A stretch of 64,000 nt of DNA from Rufibacter glacialis (GTDB lineage Bacteria; Bacteroidota; Bacteroidia; Cytophagales; Hymenobacteraceae), in NCBI RefSeq assembly GCF_008271745.1, contig NZ_VKKZ01000023.1:1-64000 (forward strand). Reading direction: 5' to 3'. Shown here in pieces: positions 55,810 through 64,000 of the stretch. The first letter of the stretch is position 1. Every line of letters starts with the position of its first letter. The position numbers and the translations under genes were made by a program. Below the pieces are notes generated by a model. That model searched no databases and was not told the origin of the DNA. It was given only the letters and a program-made list of their open reading frames with translations.

Positions 55810-57036
55810 TTAGGCGGTTCTAAGCAATCTAAAAAGGGCGCAAGCAGCGTTGCCCCCAAATCCTGCGGCATTGACCATGATAGAGGAAGGCATGAAATTA
55901 GATGAGAGGTCTGTTCTTCTTGAGGCGGAAGGATATTGGGTCAGGTTTTTGCCCAGTAAAGCGGAAATAGCCATCTCAGCTGATAAGGCACCGGACGCCC
56001 CCAAGGTGTGGCCAATCTGGGCCTTGTTTGAGTAAAAAGCAGGGGAAACGTCTGAAAAGATTTGCTGAATTGCCTGCATTTCAGCGGCGTCGCCGGCCTT
56101 GGTTCCTGGGGCGTGCAGCACGATAGCCCCCACATCGGCAGGCATCAGGGCTGCCTGGGCTAAAGCTTCCCGCATGGCCAGTTGAAAATGGGCGCCTTCC
56201 GGTGAGATACCCGTTTTTGAGGGGCTGCGTTCGTACCCCAATCCCACCGCTTCCACCACTACTATTTCAGAGAGCCCTACCGCGGCCATCTCTGGCAAGG
56301 TCATTCTTTCCAAGGCGAAGACGGCGGCTCCTTCCCCCAGCACAAAGGTGTTGCTCTCCTGGTTCAAAGGACGGCAAGGGGAATCATCAGCGGCAAATTT
56401 GGAATAGATGCCAATGGATTTCATCTGGGCAATAGTGAAAGGCGTAAGCGGAGCCTCCGTGCCGCCCACCAGAAACCGCTTGGCCATGCCCGCTTTCAGC
56501 CACGCCACCCCATTCGCGAAGGCCTGTAACGCTGTACTGCAGGTAACAGAGTGACTGATAAGGGGCCCAGTGGCTTGCAGATCATGCGCTACCCAACTGG
56601 CCACATTGCCCAAGGTGGTACTGGGAGATACCCCCGGGGGAAGTCGTTGGCTTGAGTTTTCCAGAAAATGGGCGTGAAACTGTTCAAAAAGGCCCGTGGC
56701 ACCTCTAGAAGAGCCAATGTTGATGCCAATGGCACAGGAGGGTTCGGATTGCCATCCAGCTTGCGCCAACGCCTGGCGGGAAGCCAGAATGGCTAGGTGT
56801 ACGGAGCGGTCCAGGGAACCATACACCGGATTTTCCTGCAAAAGAGAACTCAGTAATTCTTCGGCGGCAGGGGACAGGGGCGCTACGGGAACTTGCGAAC
56901 CCAAGTGAGGAAGGGTGGTAAATGCTTTTTTCCCGCTGGAGTAGGAAGCCTGAACCTCTTCCGGGGTTCCCCCTAAGCCAGACACAGAACCCATCCCTCT
57001 GATCACAATGTATTCCTGCTCTTTTCCCCTGCTCAT
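55810..57036 (-). CDS. Beta-ketoacyl synthase-like protein in biotin operon, 408 aa
   Basis: A KAS I/II (FabF-like) fold. The nucleophile Cys166 is in HSVTCSTALQAF, and the C-terminal NKAQIGHTLGASG keeps the structural Lys338 and second catalytic His343. The first catalytic His of FabF (NAHGT) is replaced by Pro310 in HAPGTKAGD, with a His two residues earlier (308). It begins 31 bases after bioA on the same strand, so it is the last gene of the bio operon. It could take part in making the pimeloyl moiety, as no bioC or bioH is present here. That is inference. Confidence 0.8.
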   Translation of the reverse strand: MSRGKEQEYIVIRGMGSVSGLGGTPEEVQASYSSGKKAFTTLPHLGSQVPVAPLSPAAEELLSSLLQENPVYGSLDRSVHLAILASRQALAQAGWQSEPSCAIGINIGSSRGATGLFEQFHAHFLENSSQRLPPGVSPSTTLGNVASWVAHDLQATGPLISHSVTCSTALQAFANGVAWLKAGMAKRFLVGGTEAPLTPFTIAQMKSIGIYSKFAADDSPCRPLNQESNTFVLGEGAAVFALERMTLPEMAAVGLSEIVVVEAVGLGYERSPSKTGISPEGAHFQLAMREALAQAALMPADVGAIVLHAPGTKAGDAAEMQAIQQIFSDVSPAFYSNKAQIGHTLGASGALSAEMAISALLGKNLTQYPSASRRTDLSSNFMPSSIMVNAAGFGGNAACALFRLLRTA

Positions 57037-57067
57037 CTGTTTTCCCTTGGTTTTCTAAAAAAGGAGC

Positions 57068-58354
57068 CTAAACGGCCTTCGTCACCAATTCGCGCATTTG
57101 TTCCAGTACTCCATACACCTGGTTTAATTGGGCTTGCGTGATGCAGTAAGGAGGTAACACATACACTATATTGCCCAGGGGCCGCAGCAACACCCCATTC
57201 TCAAGGGCCAACTGGTACAGCTGGTCACGCAGGGAATGGAAGTACGTGGTGGCGCCTACTTCCAGTTCTACCGCCAGGATAGTGCCTCTCTGCCGGACTT
57301 CCTTGATTCCTGGCTTGTTTTTCAAAACCAGGGCAAAAGCCGCGTGGGCGGCCGAGATGCGGTCCAGGTTCTGCAGGAAATCCTCTGGTTCCACCAGGTC
57401 AAGGCTGGCCAAGGCGGCCGCGCAGGCAATGGGGTTGGCGGTGTAAGAGTGACCATGGAAAAGCGCCTTGGTTTTATCCTCGCTCAGAAAAGACGCGTAG
57501 AGTTGGTGCGTGCAGGTGGTGACTCCTAAGGCCATGGTGCCGCCGGTAATGCCTTTGGAAAAGCACATCAGGTCGGGGGCCTGGGTCAGATAATCAGCGG
57601 CGAAGCGTTTGCCTGTTCTCCCAAACCCGGTCATTACTTCATCGGCAATGATAATCACGCCTTTCTGCCGGCAGAGGGCCATGAGTTTATCCAGCACTTC
57701 AGGTTCATACATGACCATGCCGGCCGTACCCAACACCAACGGTTCAAATACAAAGGCCGCAATATCCGGACGGGTCAGCAGCTCTTCCATCTTCGCCAGC
57801 ACGGCCTCTTCCTGGCCTGGTACCGGAACGGGCAGGAACTCCACGTCAAACAGGTACTGTTGGAAGGGCCTGGTAAAGACAGAGCGCTCACTAATGGACA
57901 TGGCCCCGAAGGTGTCGCCGTGGTAACTGCCTTCCAACGCGATGATCTTTGACTTAGGAATGCCCTGGTTGTGCCAGTACTGCAAGGCCATTTTCAGGGC
58001 TACCTCCACGGCGGTGGAACCGTTGTCGGTGTAAAAGACTTTGGCCTGGTTGGCAGGAAGCAGCTTAAGGAGGCGCTCCGAGAGTTCCACAGCCGGGGCA
58101 TGGGTGAACCCCGCGAAGATCACGTGCTCCAGGGTGCGCAACTGCTGGCTCACCCGCTCCGCGATGTGCGGGTGGGCGTGTCCGTGGATGTTCACCCACC
58201 AGGAAGAGACGGCATCAATGTATTCCCGGCCATCCTCGGCAAATAGAACGGCGCCTTCGCCCCGCACAATGCCGATGGGCGGCGGGGCCGTCTGCATTTG
58301 GGTATAGGGGTGCCAGTTCACCAACTGGTCGCGTTCAGAGAGGCTATTGTTCAT
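57068..58354 (-). CDS. bioA: Adenosylmethionine-8-amino-7-oxononanoate aminotransferase
   Basis: It converts KAPA to DAPA using SAM as amino donor. A class-III PLP aminotransferase of 428 residues: WHPYTQM near the N-terminus, SWWVNIHGHAHP, Asp238 in IIADEVMTGFGRTG, PLP Lys267 in MCFSKGITGG. It overlaps bioD by 11 bases, in order after it. Confidence 0.96.
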   Translation of the reverse strand: MNNSLSERDQLVNWHPYTQMQTAPPPIGIVRGEGAVLFAEDGREYIDAVSSWWVNIHGHAHPHIAERVSQQLRTLEHVIFAGFTHAPAVELSERLLKLLPANQAKVFYTDNGSTAVEVALKMALQYWHNQGIPKSKIIALEGSYHGDTFGAMSISERSVFTRPFQQYLFDVEFLPVPVPGQEEAVLAKMEELLTRPDIAAFVFEPLVLGTAGMVMYEPEVLDKLMALCRQKGVIIIADEVMTGFGRTGKRFAADYLTQAPDLMCFSKGITGGTMALGVTTCTHQLYASFLSEDKTKALFHGHSYTANPIACAAALASLDLVEPEDFLQNLDRISAAHAAFALVLKNKPGIKEVRQRGTILAVELEVGATTYFHSLRDQLYQLALENGVLLRPLGNIVYVLPPYCITQAQLNQVYGVLEQMRELVTKAV

Positions 58355-58997
58355 GGTTGGTAAAATAATCCCGGAAAGTTCGCGCGTACCGCGCTACGGT
58401 GGGCTGGTCGAAAACCTCCTCCTGCAGAAGCCGGGGGAAAGCGGGCAATTGAGTGTACTGTAAGATGAATTCCTCCGTGGAGGGCGTGGGTTCTCCGTTG
58501 AATAGGATGCCCGCAATAGAAATCTGGCGGCATTTGAGCACCTCTACGGTGGTAAGGGTATGGTTAATGCTGCCCAGGTAATTCCGCGAAACGATGACCA
58601 CCTCCAACCCGAGTTTCTGGATCAGGTCCAGGACTAGTTCCCGGTCGTTCAAGGGCACCATCACGCCCCCGGCCCCTTCTACTATGAGATGGTTCTTGGT
58701 CTGGGGCAATTTCACGTTCTCCAGCTGGAGGTGGAGCCCTTCTGCGGCCGCGGCGGTGTGGGGGGAGGCAGGCATTTGCAGCCGGTAAGCCTCGGGGTGA
58801 AAAACGGTGGCTGGGTTGGAAACCAGGCTCTGAACCGTATGAGTGTCAGAGAAGTCAAGGCTGCCAGCCTGGATGGGCTTCCAATAGTCCGCCTCCAAGG
58901 CTTGGGTTAGCACCGCGGCGGCTATGGTTTTGCCTACGTCGGTGCCTATGCCGGTTATGAAATATCTTTTGGGATGTGCTGGAGCAGGAGGGAGCAT
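58344..58997 (-). CDS. bioD: Dethiobiotin synthetase, 217 aa
   Basis: It closes the ureido ring of dethiobiotin with ATP and CO2. The P-loop is GIGTDVGKT (residues 16-24), with YWKPIQAG, VEGAGGVMVPL and the SINHTLTTVE helix. It overlaps bioF by 43 bases and bioA by 11, indicating translational coupling. Confidence 0.95.
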   Translation of the reverse strand: MLPPAPAHPKRYFITGIGTDVGKTIAAAVLTQALEADYWKPIQAGSLDFSDTHTVQSLVSNPATVFHPEAYRLQMPASPHTAAAAEGLHLQLENVKLPQTKNHLIVEGAGGVMVPLNDRELVLDLIQKLGLEVVIVSRNYLGSINHTLTTVEVLKCRQISIAGILFNGEPTPSTEEFILQYTQLPAFPRLLQEEVFDQPTVARYARTFRDYFTNHEQ

Positions 58998-60127
58998 ACT
59001 TCTTGTACTTGTAAAGGGGTGTTAAAAGCGTGCAGCACCAACCGGAGCCGTTCTTTCCCGGCGGGAACGGTAGGACTGAACACCGGGCGCACATCAAATC
59101 CGGCCACCTGCAACTGATGGGAAAGTGCCCGCAGCGCCACCGGATCGGGCAAGGTCCACGCCTGGATTGGACTGTTTATTAGCCCTTTTCCTGAAAGTGG
59201 CCCTAATTGGCTGGTTCCTGAGATGTTGGTTTGGTAAAGGTGGGCCAGTTGCTGCACCTGTTCTCGCTCGTCAGTTAAGCCCGGAAGGCGTCGGTACGCC
59301 TGCCGGATAGCTACCAAAGAGGCCAAAGGCAGGGCGGTAGTATAGATAAAGGGCCGGCTGAAATTCAACAGGAACTGCTGCAACACCTTGGGCCCCACTA
59401 TGGCCGCGCCGTGGACCCCTACCGCTTTCCCGAAGGTCATGATACGGGCAAAAACCTGTTCTTCCAACTCTAAGGCAGCCACCAGTCCTTCGCCATTTTC
59501 CCCAAACAAACCGTTGGAATGGGCTTCATCCACTACCAGATACAGGCCTTTTTCCTGGCACAAGGCCGCTAAGTCCGTGAGGGGGGCAAAGTCCCCGTCC
59601 ATGGAATACAGAGACTCCACCGCCACGTACACATCGCCCTGCGCCCGCTTCAATTTCTGGAACAGGTCGTCCAGGTTGTTGTGCCGGAACGCGAAACTCT
59701 GCGCGAAGCTCAACCAGATACCTTCTTTGATGGAGGCGTGGCTGGCTTCGTCGTAGAAGATGGTGTCACCGCGTTGCGGAACCGAGGAGAAAAAGCCACA
59801 GTTGGCGGCGTAGCCGGAGGTAAACAGCAAAGCTGCTTCAGCCCCATGGAAAGCGGCGATTTCAGCTTCCAGGTCTTCAGCATATTGGGTGTTGCCACTC
59901 AACAACCGGGAACCAGCGGCGCCATGCGCAGGGGTTCCCCCTACCTCTTCGGCTATGGCCTGCGCCAGGGCCGAAGAGGTAGCCAGCCCGAGGTAGTCAT
60001 TGGAGCTGAAGTCTACCAATCCGGGCGCGGGACAAGCCAGCCTTCGCAGGATTCCTTGCTGGTCTCTGGCATCTAATTGCCGCCGCAGCCGTTCAGGTAC
60101 CATGTTGGCTAGCTTCTTATTCAGCAA
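58955..60127 (-). CDS. bioF: 8-amino-7-oxononanoate synthase, 390 aa
   Basis: It condenses pimeloyl thioester and alanine (alpha-oxoamine synthase family). SSNDYLGL (41-48), [20 protein letters not shown] with His203, and PLP Lys234 in [11 protein letters not shown] shorter start (MVPERLRR, residue 9) is possible. It overlaps bioB by 11 bases. Confidence 0.94.
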   Translation of the reverse strand: MLNKKLANMVPERLRRQLDARDQQGILRRLACPAPGLVDFSSNDYLGLATSSALAQAIAEEVGGTPAHGAAGSRLLSGNTQYAEDLEAEIAAFHGAEAALLFTSGYAANCGFFSSVPQRGDTIFYDEASHASIKEGIWLSFAQSFAFRHNNLDDLFQKLKRAQGDVYVAVESLYSMDGDFAPLTDLAALCQEKGLYLVVDEAHSNGLFGENGEGLVAALELEEQVFARIMTFGKAVGVHGAAIVGPKVLQQFLLNFSRPFIYTTALPLASLVAIRQAYRRLPGLTDEREQVQQLAHLYQTNISGTSQLGPLSGKGLINSPIQAWTLPDPVALRALSHQLQVAGFDVRPVFSPTVPAGKERLRLVLHAFNTPLQVQEVCSLLLQHIPKDIS

Positions 60128-61154
60128 TAGCCGCCGCGTTTTCCGCTACATCTACCGTTCCGCCGCACGAGGTCTGGGCTTTGAACGATTTGCGGGGGGT
60201 GAGGCCCAGCAAAGCGAACATGGCTTTGTCATCGGCGAAGCCGGGGTTAGGCGTGGTGAGGAGTTTGTCACCGGAGAAGATGGAGTTTGCTCCCGCTAAA
60301 AAACACAGTGCCTGCTCGCTCACTGGCATTTCCTGCCGACCAGCGGACAAACGTACCATGGTCTTCGGCATGAGAATACGGGCCGTGGCGATCATGCGCA
60401 CCATTTCCCAAACGCTCACGCGCGGCTGTTCGGCCAGCGGCGTACCTTCTACCGGCACCAGGGCGTTCACCGGCACCGATTCTGGGTGCTGGGGCAGGTT
60501 GCTGAGCACGTGCAGCATGGCTATGCGGTCATCATCCGTCTCGCCTAAGCCAATGATGCCGCCGCTGCACACCGAGATGCCGGCTTTGCGCACGTTGTCA
60601 ATGGTACCAAGGCGGTCGCCGTAGGTACGGGTGGTGATGATGTTGCTGTAGTTCTCCTCTGAGGTATCCAGATTGTGGTTGTAGGCGTAAAGGCCGGCTT
60701 GTTTCAGGCGCTCGGCCTGGTATTCGTTGACCATGCCAAGGGTGCAGCACACTTCCAGTCCCATCTCGTTCACGCCTTCCACCATTTCCAGCACACGGTC
60801 AAAGTCGCGGTTGTCGCGCACCTCGCGCCAGGCCGCGCCCATGCAGAAACGGGTAGAGCCGCCTTCTTTGGCTTGACGGGCAGCGTCCAGCACCACCTCA
60901 TTGCTGAGGAGCTTATGCGCTTTCACGTCGGTGTGGTAGCGGGCCGCCTGCGGACAATAGGCGCAGTCCTCGGGGCAGCCGCCGGTTTTCACGCTTAGCA
61001 GCGTGCAGACCTGCACCTCGCCGGTGGCCTGGTATTGCTGGTGTACCTGCGAGGCCTCCACAATGAGTTCCAGGACAGGCTTATAGTAGATGGCGCGAAT
61101 TTCATCCATGGTCCAATCCGTGCGGAGAGGGGAAGTGTTCTGGGCGTCCGTCAT
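60117..61154 (-). CDS. bioB: Biotin synthase, 345 aa
   Basis: A radical-SAM enzyme inserting sulfur into dethiobiotin. The 4Fe-4S motif CPEDCAYC gives Cys60, Cys64 and Cys67. The conserved [12 protein letters not shown] and [13 protein letters not shown] follow, with [15 protein letters not shown] near the C-terminus. First gene of the operon bioB-bioF-bioD-bioA-KAS. A 14-bp palindrome lies 18 bases upstream of its start. Confidence 0.97.
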   Translation of the reverse strand: MTDAQNTSPLRTDWTMDEIRAIYYKPVLELIVEASQVHQQYQATGEVQVCTLLSVKTGGCPEDCAYCPQAARYHTDVKAHKLLSNEVVLDAARQAKEGGSTRFCMGAAWREVRDNRDFDRVLEMVEGVNEMGLEVCCTLGMVNEYQAERLKQAGLYAYNHNLDTSEENYSNIITTRTYGDRLGTIDNVRKAGISVCSGGIIGLGETDDDRIAMLHVLSNLPQHPESVPVNALVPVEGTPLAEQPRVSVWEMVRMIATARILMPKTMVRLSAGRQEMPVSEQALCFLAGANSIFSGDKLLTTPNPGFADDKAMFALLGLTPRKSFKAQTSCGGTVDVAENAAAIAE

Positions 61155-61171
61155 AGTCTGAATAATCTAAG

Positions 61172-61185
61172 TTTAGGCGCCTAAA
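61172..61185 (-). promoter_or_regulatory. Candidate operator of the bio operon
   Basis: The perfect palindrome TTTAGGCGCCTAAA overlaps TACTTTAG (minus strand), which resembles the -7 box and has TTCG 19 bases upstream. It does not resemble the BirA, BioR or BioQ consensus sites as I remember them. Confidence 0.5.
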
Positions 61186-61288
61186 GTACGGCAGAAAACG
61201 GAATAGGCGAAATTATTTACGCGGGATTCCCCTTGCATTTGGGTGGTTTAAGACTTGTTTTCTGAGAATCAGGCAGAAAACGGAATGG

Positions 61289-61431
61289 TAGCGGCGTTAC
61301 ACCGTAACACCGAGGTTGGTGGATGGTAGGGATAAGCCAGCCGTATGGATGATGAAGAGGAGAAAGAACGATTTAGGATGGGTGGACGTTTGCAGGATCC
61401 TCCACCACGGCGTAACAGTGTAACGCCGCTA
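61289..61431. repeat. MITE-like / paired REP element (143 bp)
   Basis: Inverted ends begin TAGCGGCGTTACAC on both strands: 61289-61324 and the reverse complement of 61401-61431, about 31-36 bases with a few mismatches. Each end also has an internal GTTAC/GTAAC-type mini-palindrome. The 76-base centre codes for nothing. Confidence 0.65.
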
Positions 61432-61442
61432 CAGGAAAAGGT

Positions 61443-61485
61443 CACAGTTTACAGCCTGTTTTCCAAAAACAGGCCGTAAACTGTG
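61443..61485. terminator. Hairpin downstream of MORN gene, probable terminator
   Basis: CACAGTTTAC...GCCTGTTTT pairs with AAAACAGGC...GTAAACTGTG. The tail on the minus strand is only partly T-rich. Confidence 0.55.
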
Positions 61486-61514
61486 GCTAATCACTAACAA
61501 CTAATTACTACCAA

Positions 61515-62840
61515 CTACTTCTTGTCGGCGACCACTTGGCCGTTGCGGTATTCAACCTTTTTGGTAGGTTTTCCGGTTTCGTCAAAATACGTCCAGGTGC
61601 CGGTTTCACGGTTGTTGCGGAACGTGCCTGCCATTTCAGTTTTGCCGCTCTCGTAGAGCTGTTTGAAGGTGCCAAACTTGAGGCCGTCTTTGTAGAAGGT
61701 CTCTGATTTCACCTTGCCCGACGGGAAGTAGGTGACCAGGGCACTGATGATCTTGCCGTTCAACCAGGTGGCTTTGGAGGCCAATTGGCCGTTGTCATGG
61801 TAGGTGAGGCGTTCGCCGGTGATTCTACCGTTCTTGTAGGGCTCAGTGGTCTTGGGTTGCTTGTTGTCGTAGAACTCCTGCCAGGTGCCGAAGGGTTTGT
61901 TGTCTTTGAATTCCTGCTGGGCAGCCACCACGCCAGAGGGGTAGTAGCGGGTGATCTTGCGATCCCGCTCGTTGTTGGCGTATTTGATTTCCTGCTGCAG
62001 CTTGCCGTTTTCATCAAAGTTCTGGGCCAGGCCTACCCGCACACCTTTGCTGTAGGTAAGGGTGGCGCGCCGGTTCCCGTTCTCGTAGTAGGCCACCGAA
62101 GGACCATCGGGTTTACCCGCTAGCACGGTGCCCTCGGTCATGAGCTTGCCGGAGCGGTAGTAGGTTTTGAGCCGGGCTGGTTTGGTGGGGCCTTGGCTTA
62201 AGGTCTCGGTCTCTAGTTGGCCATTGTCATAGTAGGTGCGGTAGCCGCCGTCAATCATTCCGTTGCGGTAATTGGCTTCTGATTCTTTCTCGCCGTTCAG
62301 ATGGAAGGTACGCGCCACGCCCGTCTGCACCTTGCGGGCGTACGTGATCTCCGACTTCAGTTTGCCGTCTGGGAAGTATTCTTTCACCGGTCCCTCAGGA
62401 AAGCCCTCTGAAAAAGTGGTTTCCTTTTTCAGGCGGCCGTTCTCATGGTAGCTTTTGAAAGGACCAGATTGCAGGTCATTCACGTAGAAGCCCTCCTGCA
62501 ACTTGTTCCCATTGGGGTAAACAGCAGAGAAGGGTCCGTTCTTCTTGCCCTCTTTGTAGGGTACGGTGAGCTTGGGTTTGCCATCTGGAAAGAACTCGGT
62601 ATAAAGGCTGTCGCGTTTGCCTTCCACTACTTTCACCAACGCCTCCAGTTCTCCGGTGGGGTAATACTTGCGGTAGTAGCCATGGATGACCGTGTCTGGC
62701 GAGGCTTTGATATAGTACACCTCTTTGATGGCTGACTGCAAAGAATCATAGTAGGTGACCACGCGGGTTTGAGCCTGGGATTCCAGTTGAAAGCCGATGG
62801 TGAGAAACAGAAACGCAGACAGAAACAGAATCCTTTTCAT
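61515..62840 (-). CDS. Exported MORN-repeat (YwqK-like) protein, 441 aa
   Basis: A signal peptide (residues ~1-23, ending SQAQ) is followed by about 16 repeats of ~23 residues of the form YYxNGxLxxExxYxxGxxxG (e.g. YHENGRLKKETTFSEG, YYDNGQLETETLSQG). Such MORN-variant repeats form extended beta-sheets. The family is often auto-labelled as a toxin-antitoxin component, for which there is no support here, as no partner is adjacent. Envelope location is likely; role unknown. Confidence 0.85.
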   Translation of the reverse strand: MKRILFLSAFLFLTIGFQLESQAQTRVVTYYDSLQSAIKEVYYIKASPDTVIHGYYRKYYPTGELEALVKVVEGKRDSLYTEFFPDGKPKLTVPYKEGKKNGPFSAVYPNGNKLQEGFYVNDLQSGPFKSYHENGRLKKETTFSEGFPEGPVKEYFPDGKLKSEITYARKVQTGVARTFHLNGEKESEANYRNGMIDGGYRTYYDNGQLETETLSQGPTKPARLKTYYRSGKLMTEGTVLAGKPDGPSVAYYENGNRRATLTYSKGVRVGLAQNFDENGKLQQEIKYANNERDRKITRYYPSGVVAAQQEFKDNKPFGTWQEFYDNKQPKTTEPYKNGRITGERLTYHDNGQLASKATWLNGKIISALVTYFPSGKVKSETFYKDGLKFGTFKQLYESGKTEMAGTFRNNRETGTWTYFDETGKPTKKVEYRNGQVVADKK

Positions 62841-62856
62841 GGATACAAAACAATAA

Positions 62857-62887
62857 AAAAAGCCTTACATGTAACGTAAGGCTTTTT
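62857..62887 (-). terminator. Terminator after thiolase
   Basis: AAAAAGCCTTAC / GTAAGGCTTTTT with a seven-base loop. Confidence 0.92.
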
Positions 62888-62910
62888 AGAATTAGTATAG
62901 TTCAACTTGT

Positions 62911-64000
62911 TTACATGCGCTCCAACACAATGGAAGAGGCCCCGCCACCGCCATTGCAGATGCCGGTCACGCCAATCTTGCCGTTGTTTTTGTGCAAGAC
63001 ATTGATGAGGGTGGTAACAATACGCGCCCCGGAAGCACCCAGTGGATGACCCAAAGAAACCGCACCGCCGTACACATTCACGTTGCCGCCTTCCAGGCCT
63101 AGCTTCTGGTTGTTCGCCAAAGAAACAACTGAGAAAGCCTCATTGATCTCGTAAAAGTCAACCTCAGAAGGGTCTACACCAGATACTTTCAAAGCCTTAG
63201 GGATGGCCAAGGCTGGGGTAGTGGTGAACCATTTCGGCTCCTGTTCGGCATCGGCAAAGCCCAGGATTTTAGCGATCGGCTTCAAGCCAAGTTCCTCAGC
63301 TTTCTCCCGGCTCATGAGCAGGATGGCGGCGGCCCCGTCGTTAAGGGTAGAGGCGTTGGCGGCCGTGATGGTACCTTCTTTGTCAAAAACGGGACGAAGG
63401 CTAGGGATCTTATCAAAGTTGACCTTGCTGTATTCCTCGTCTTCGGTGATGAAAAGAGAATCTTTGCCGCGTTGCGGGATTTCCACTGGTACTATCTCGT
63501 CTTTAAGGAAACCATCTTGGGCGGCTTTGGCCGATTTGCGGTAGGAGCTGATGGCGTATTCGTCCTGCATTTCGCGGGTGATACCCATTTCGCGCGCGGT
63601 ATTCTCGGCGGCGCTGCCCATGTGGTAGTCGTTGTAGACATCCCAAAGGCCGTCTTTCACCAAACCGTCAATCATCTGGCCATGGCCCATCTTAGCCCCG
63701 AAACGCGCTTTGTCCAAGTAATACGGCACATTGGACATGCTTTCCATGCCACCGGCCACAATGATGTCTTTGTGCCCCAGCATGATGGCCTGCGAGGCGA
63801 ACATGATGGCTTTGGAACCGGAGGCGCAGACTTTGTTGATGGTGGTACACTCCACCTCATATCCTAAACCAGCGCCAATGGCAGCTTGCCGCGCCGGGGC
63901 CTGGCCCACGTTTGCTGACAGCACATTGCCCATGATCACTTCCTGCACCAGGCTTTTGTCTACTCCCGCTTTCTCCAGGGCGCCTTTGATGGCGATAGCT
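62911..64000 (-). CDS. Acetyl-CoA C-acetyltransferase (thiolase), 5' end outside window
   Basis: It condenses or cleaves acetoacetyl-CoA. The nucleophile Cys lies in NKVCASGSKA, His in GHPLGASGAR and the second Cys in CNGGGGAS near the C-terminus. GGMESMSNVPYYL and NEAFSVVSLA are also typical. The frame stays open to the window edge with thiolase-like sequence (AIKGALEKAGVD) before the internal GTG at 63948, so that GTG is not the start. Roughly 35-45 N-terminal residues are missing. Confidence 0.94.
   Translation of the reverse strand, partial: AIAIKGALEKAGVDKSLVQEVIMGNVLSANVGQAPARQAAIGAGLGYEVECTTINKVCASGSKAIMFASQAIMLGHKDIIVAGGMESMSNVPYYLDKARFGAKMGHGQMIDGLVKDGLWDVYNDYHMGSAAENTAREMGITREMQDEYAISSYRKSAKAAQDGFLKDEIVPVEIPQRGKDSLFITEDEEYSKVNFDKIPSLRPVFDKEGTITAANASTLNDGAAAILLMSREKAEELGLKPIAKILGFADAEQEPKWFTTTPALAIPKALKVSGVDPSEVDFYEINEAFSVVSLANNQKLGLEGGNVNVYGGAVSLGHPLGASGARIVTTLINVLHKNNGKIGVTGICNGGGGASSIVLERM

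Noticed and set aside
61515-62840. Toxin-antitoxin role for the MORN-repeat protein
   Set aside because: It is a common automatic label for YwqK-like proteins. It has a signal peptide and no partner gene.

Overview
The window comes from a chromosome of the phylum Bacteroidota, most likely order Cytophagales and family Hymenobacteraceae (Rufibacter/Pontibacter-like; the genus is a guess). The signs are type IX secretion cargo with both CTD styles, a PorP/SprF protein, a TonB-dependent receptor with an N-terminal carboxypeptidase-like domain, a TTTG-N19-TAnnTTTG promoter, and many short genes ending in perfect bidirectional hairpins. No rRNA, tRNA, CRISPR array or integrase gene was seen.

Bases 1-9110 are unlike the rest: clearly AT-richer and made of short, mostly unrecognised genes, all on the + strand, each separated by a ~57-129 bp palindromic element. 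The elements have the layout of integron attC sites (an RYYYAAC-like left box, a GTTRRRY-like right box, an inner imperfect palindrome). In most cassettes the bases after the left-hand crossover are the reverse complement of the bases before the next crossover, as expected if each gene circularises with its own attC. Twelve sites and eleven cassettes are visible. The cargo includes lipoproteins, small membrane proteins, a TlpA-like thioredoxin, a GNAT acetyltransferase and a 390-residue protein with an RX4H HEPN-type motif. No integrase lies in the window; one would be expected to the left, otherwise this is an integrase-less attC cluster.

Bases 9.4-42 kb are ordinary chromosome: an outer-membrane protein; methionine sulfoxide repair (msrB, a P-loop kinase and a second msrB in a tight operon, with msrA nearby); a TonB receptor; a ferredoxin reductase; an S9 peptidase; a transglutaminase-like protein; GH2 and GH43 glycosidases; a type IX cargo/PorP pair; phosphoglucomutase; hppD; trpS; a queuosine-precursor transporter; and STAS-rnz. 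purC follows at 42-43 kb.

Bases 43.1-50 kb hold the aspartate-family pathway. A Bacteroidota promoter, a SAM-I riboswitch and then a 47-residue ORF ending in four consecutive Cys codons precede metY-metX-hom. The Cys run sits in the loop of one of two mutually exclusive hairpins, which suggests cysteine-sensing attenuation stacked on SAM sensing. lysC-lysA run convergently towards them.

Bases 50-64 kb carry a 1770-residue type IX secreted protein with eight ~90-residue repeats and an AT-rich internal patch, a bioB-bioF-bioD-bioA operon ending in an atypical ketoacyl synthase, a MITE-like inverted repeat, a MORN-repeat protein and a thiolase cut by the window edge. The bio operon has a 14-bp perfect palindrome overlapping its likely promoter.
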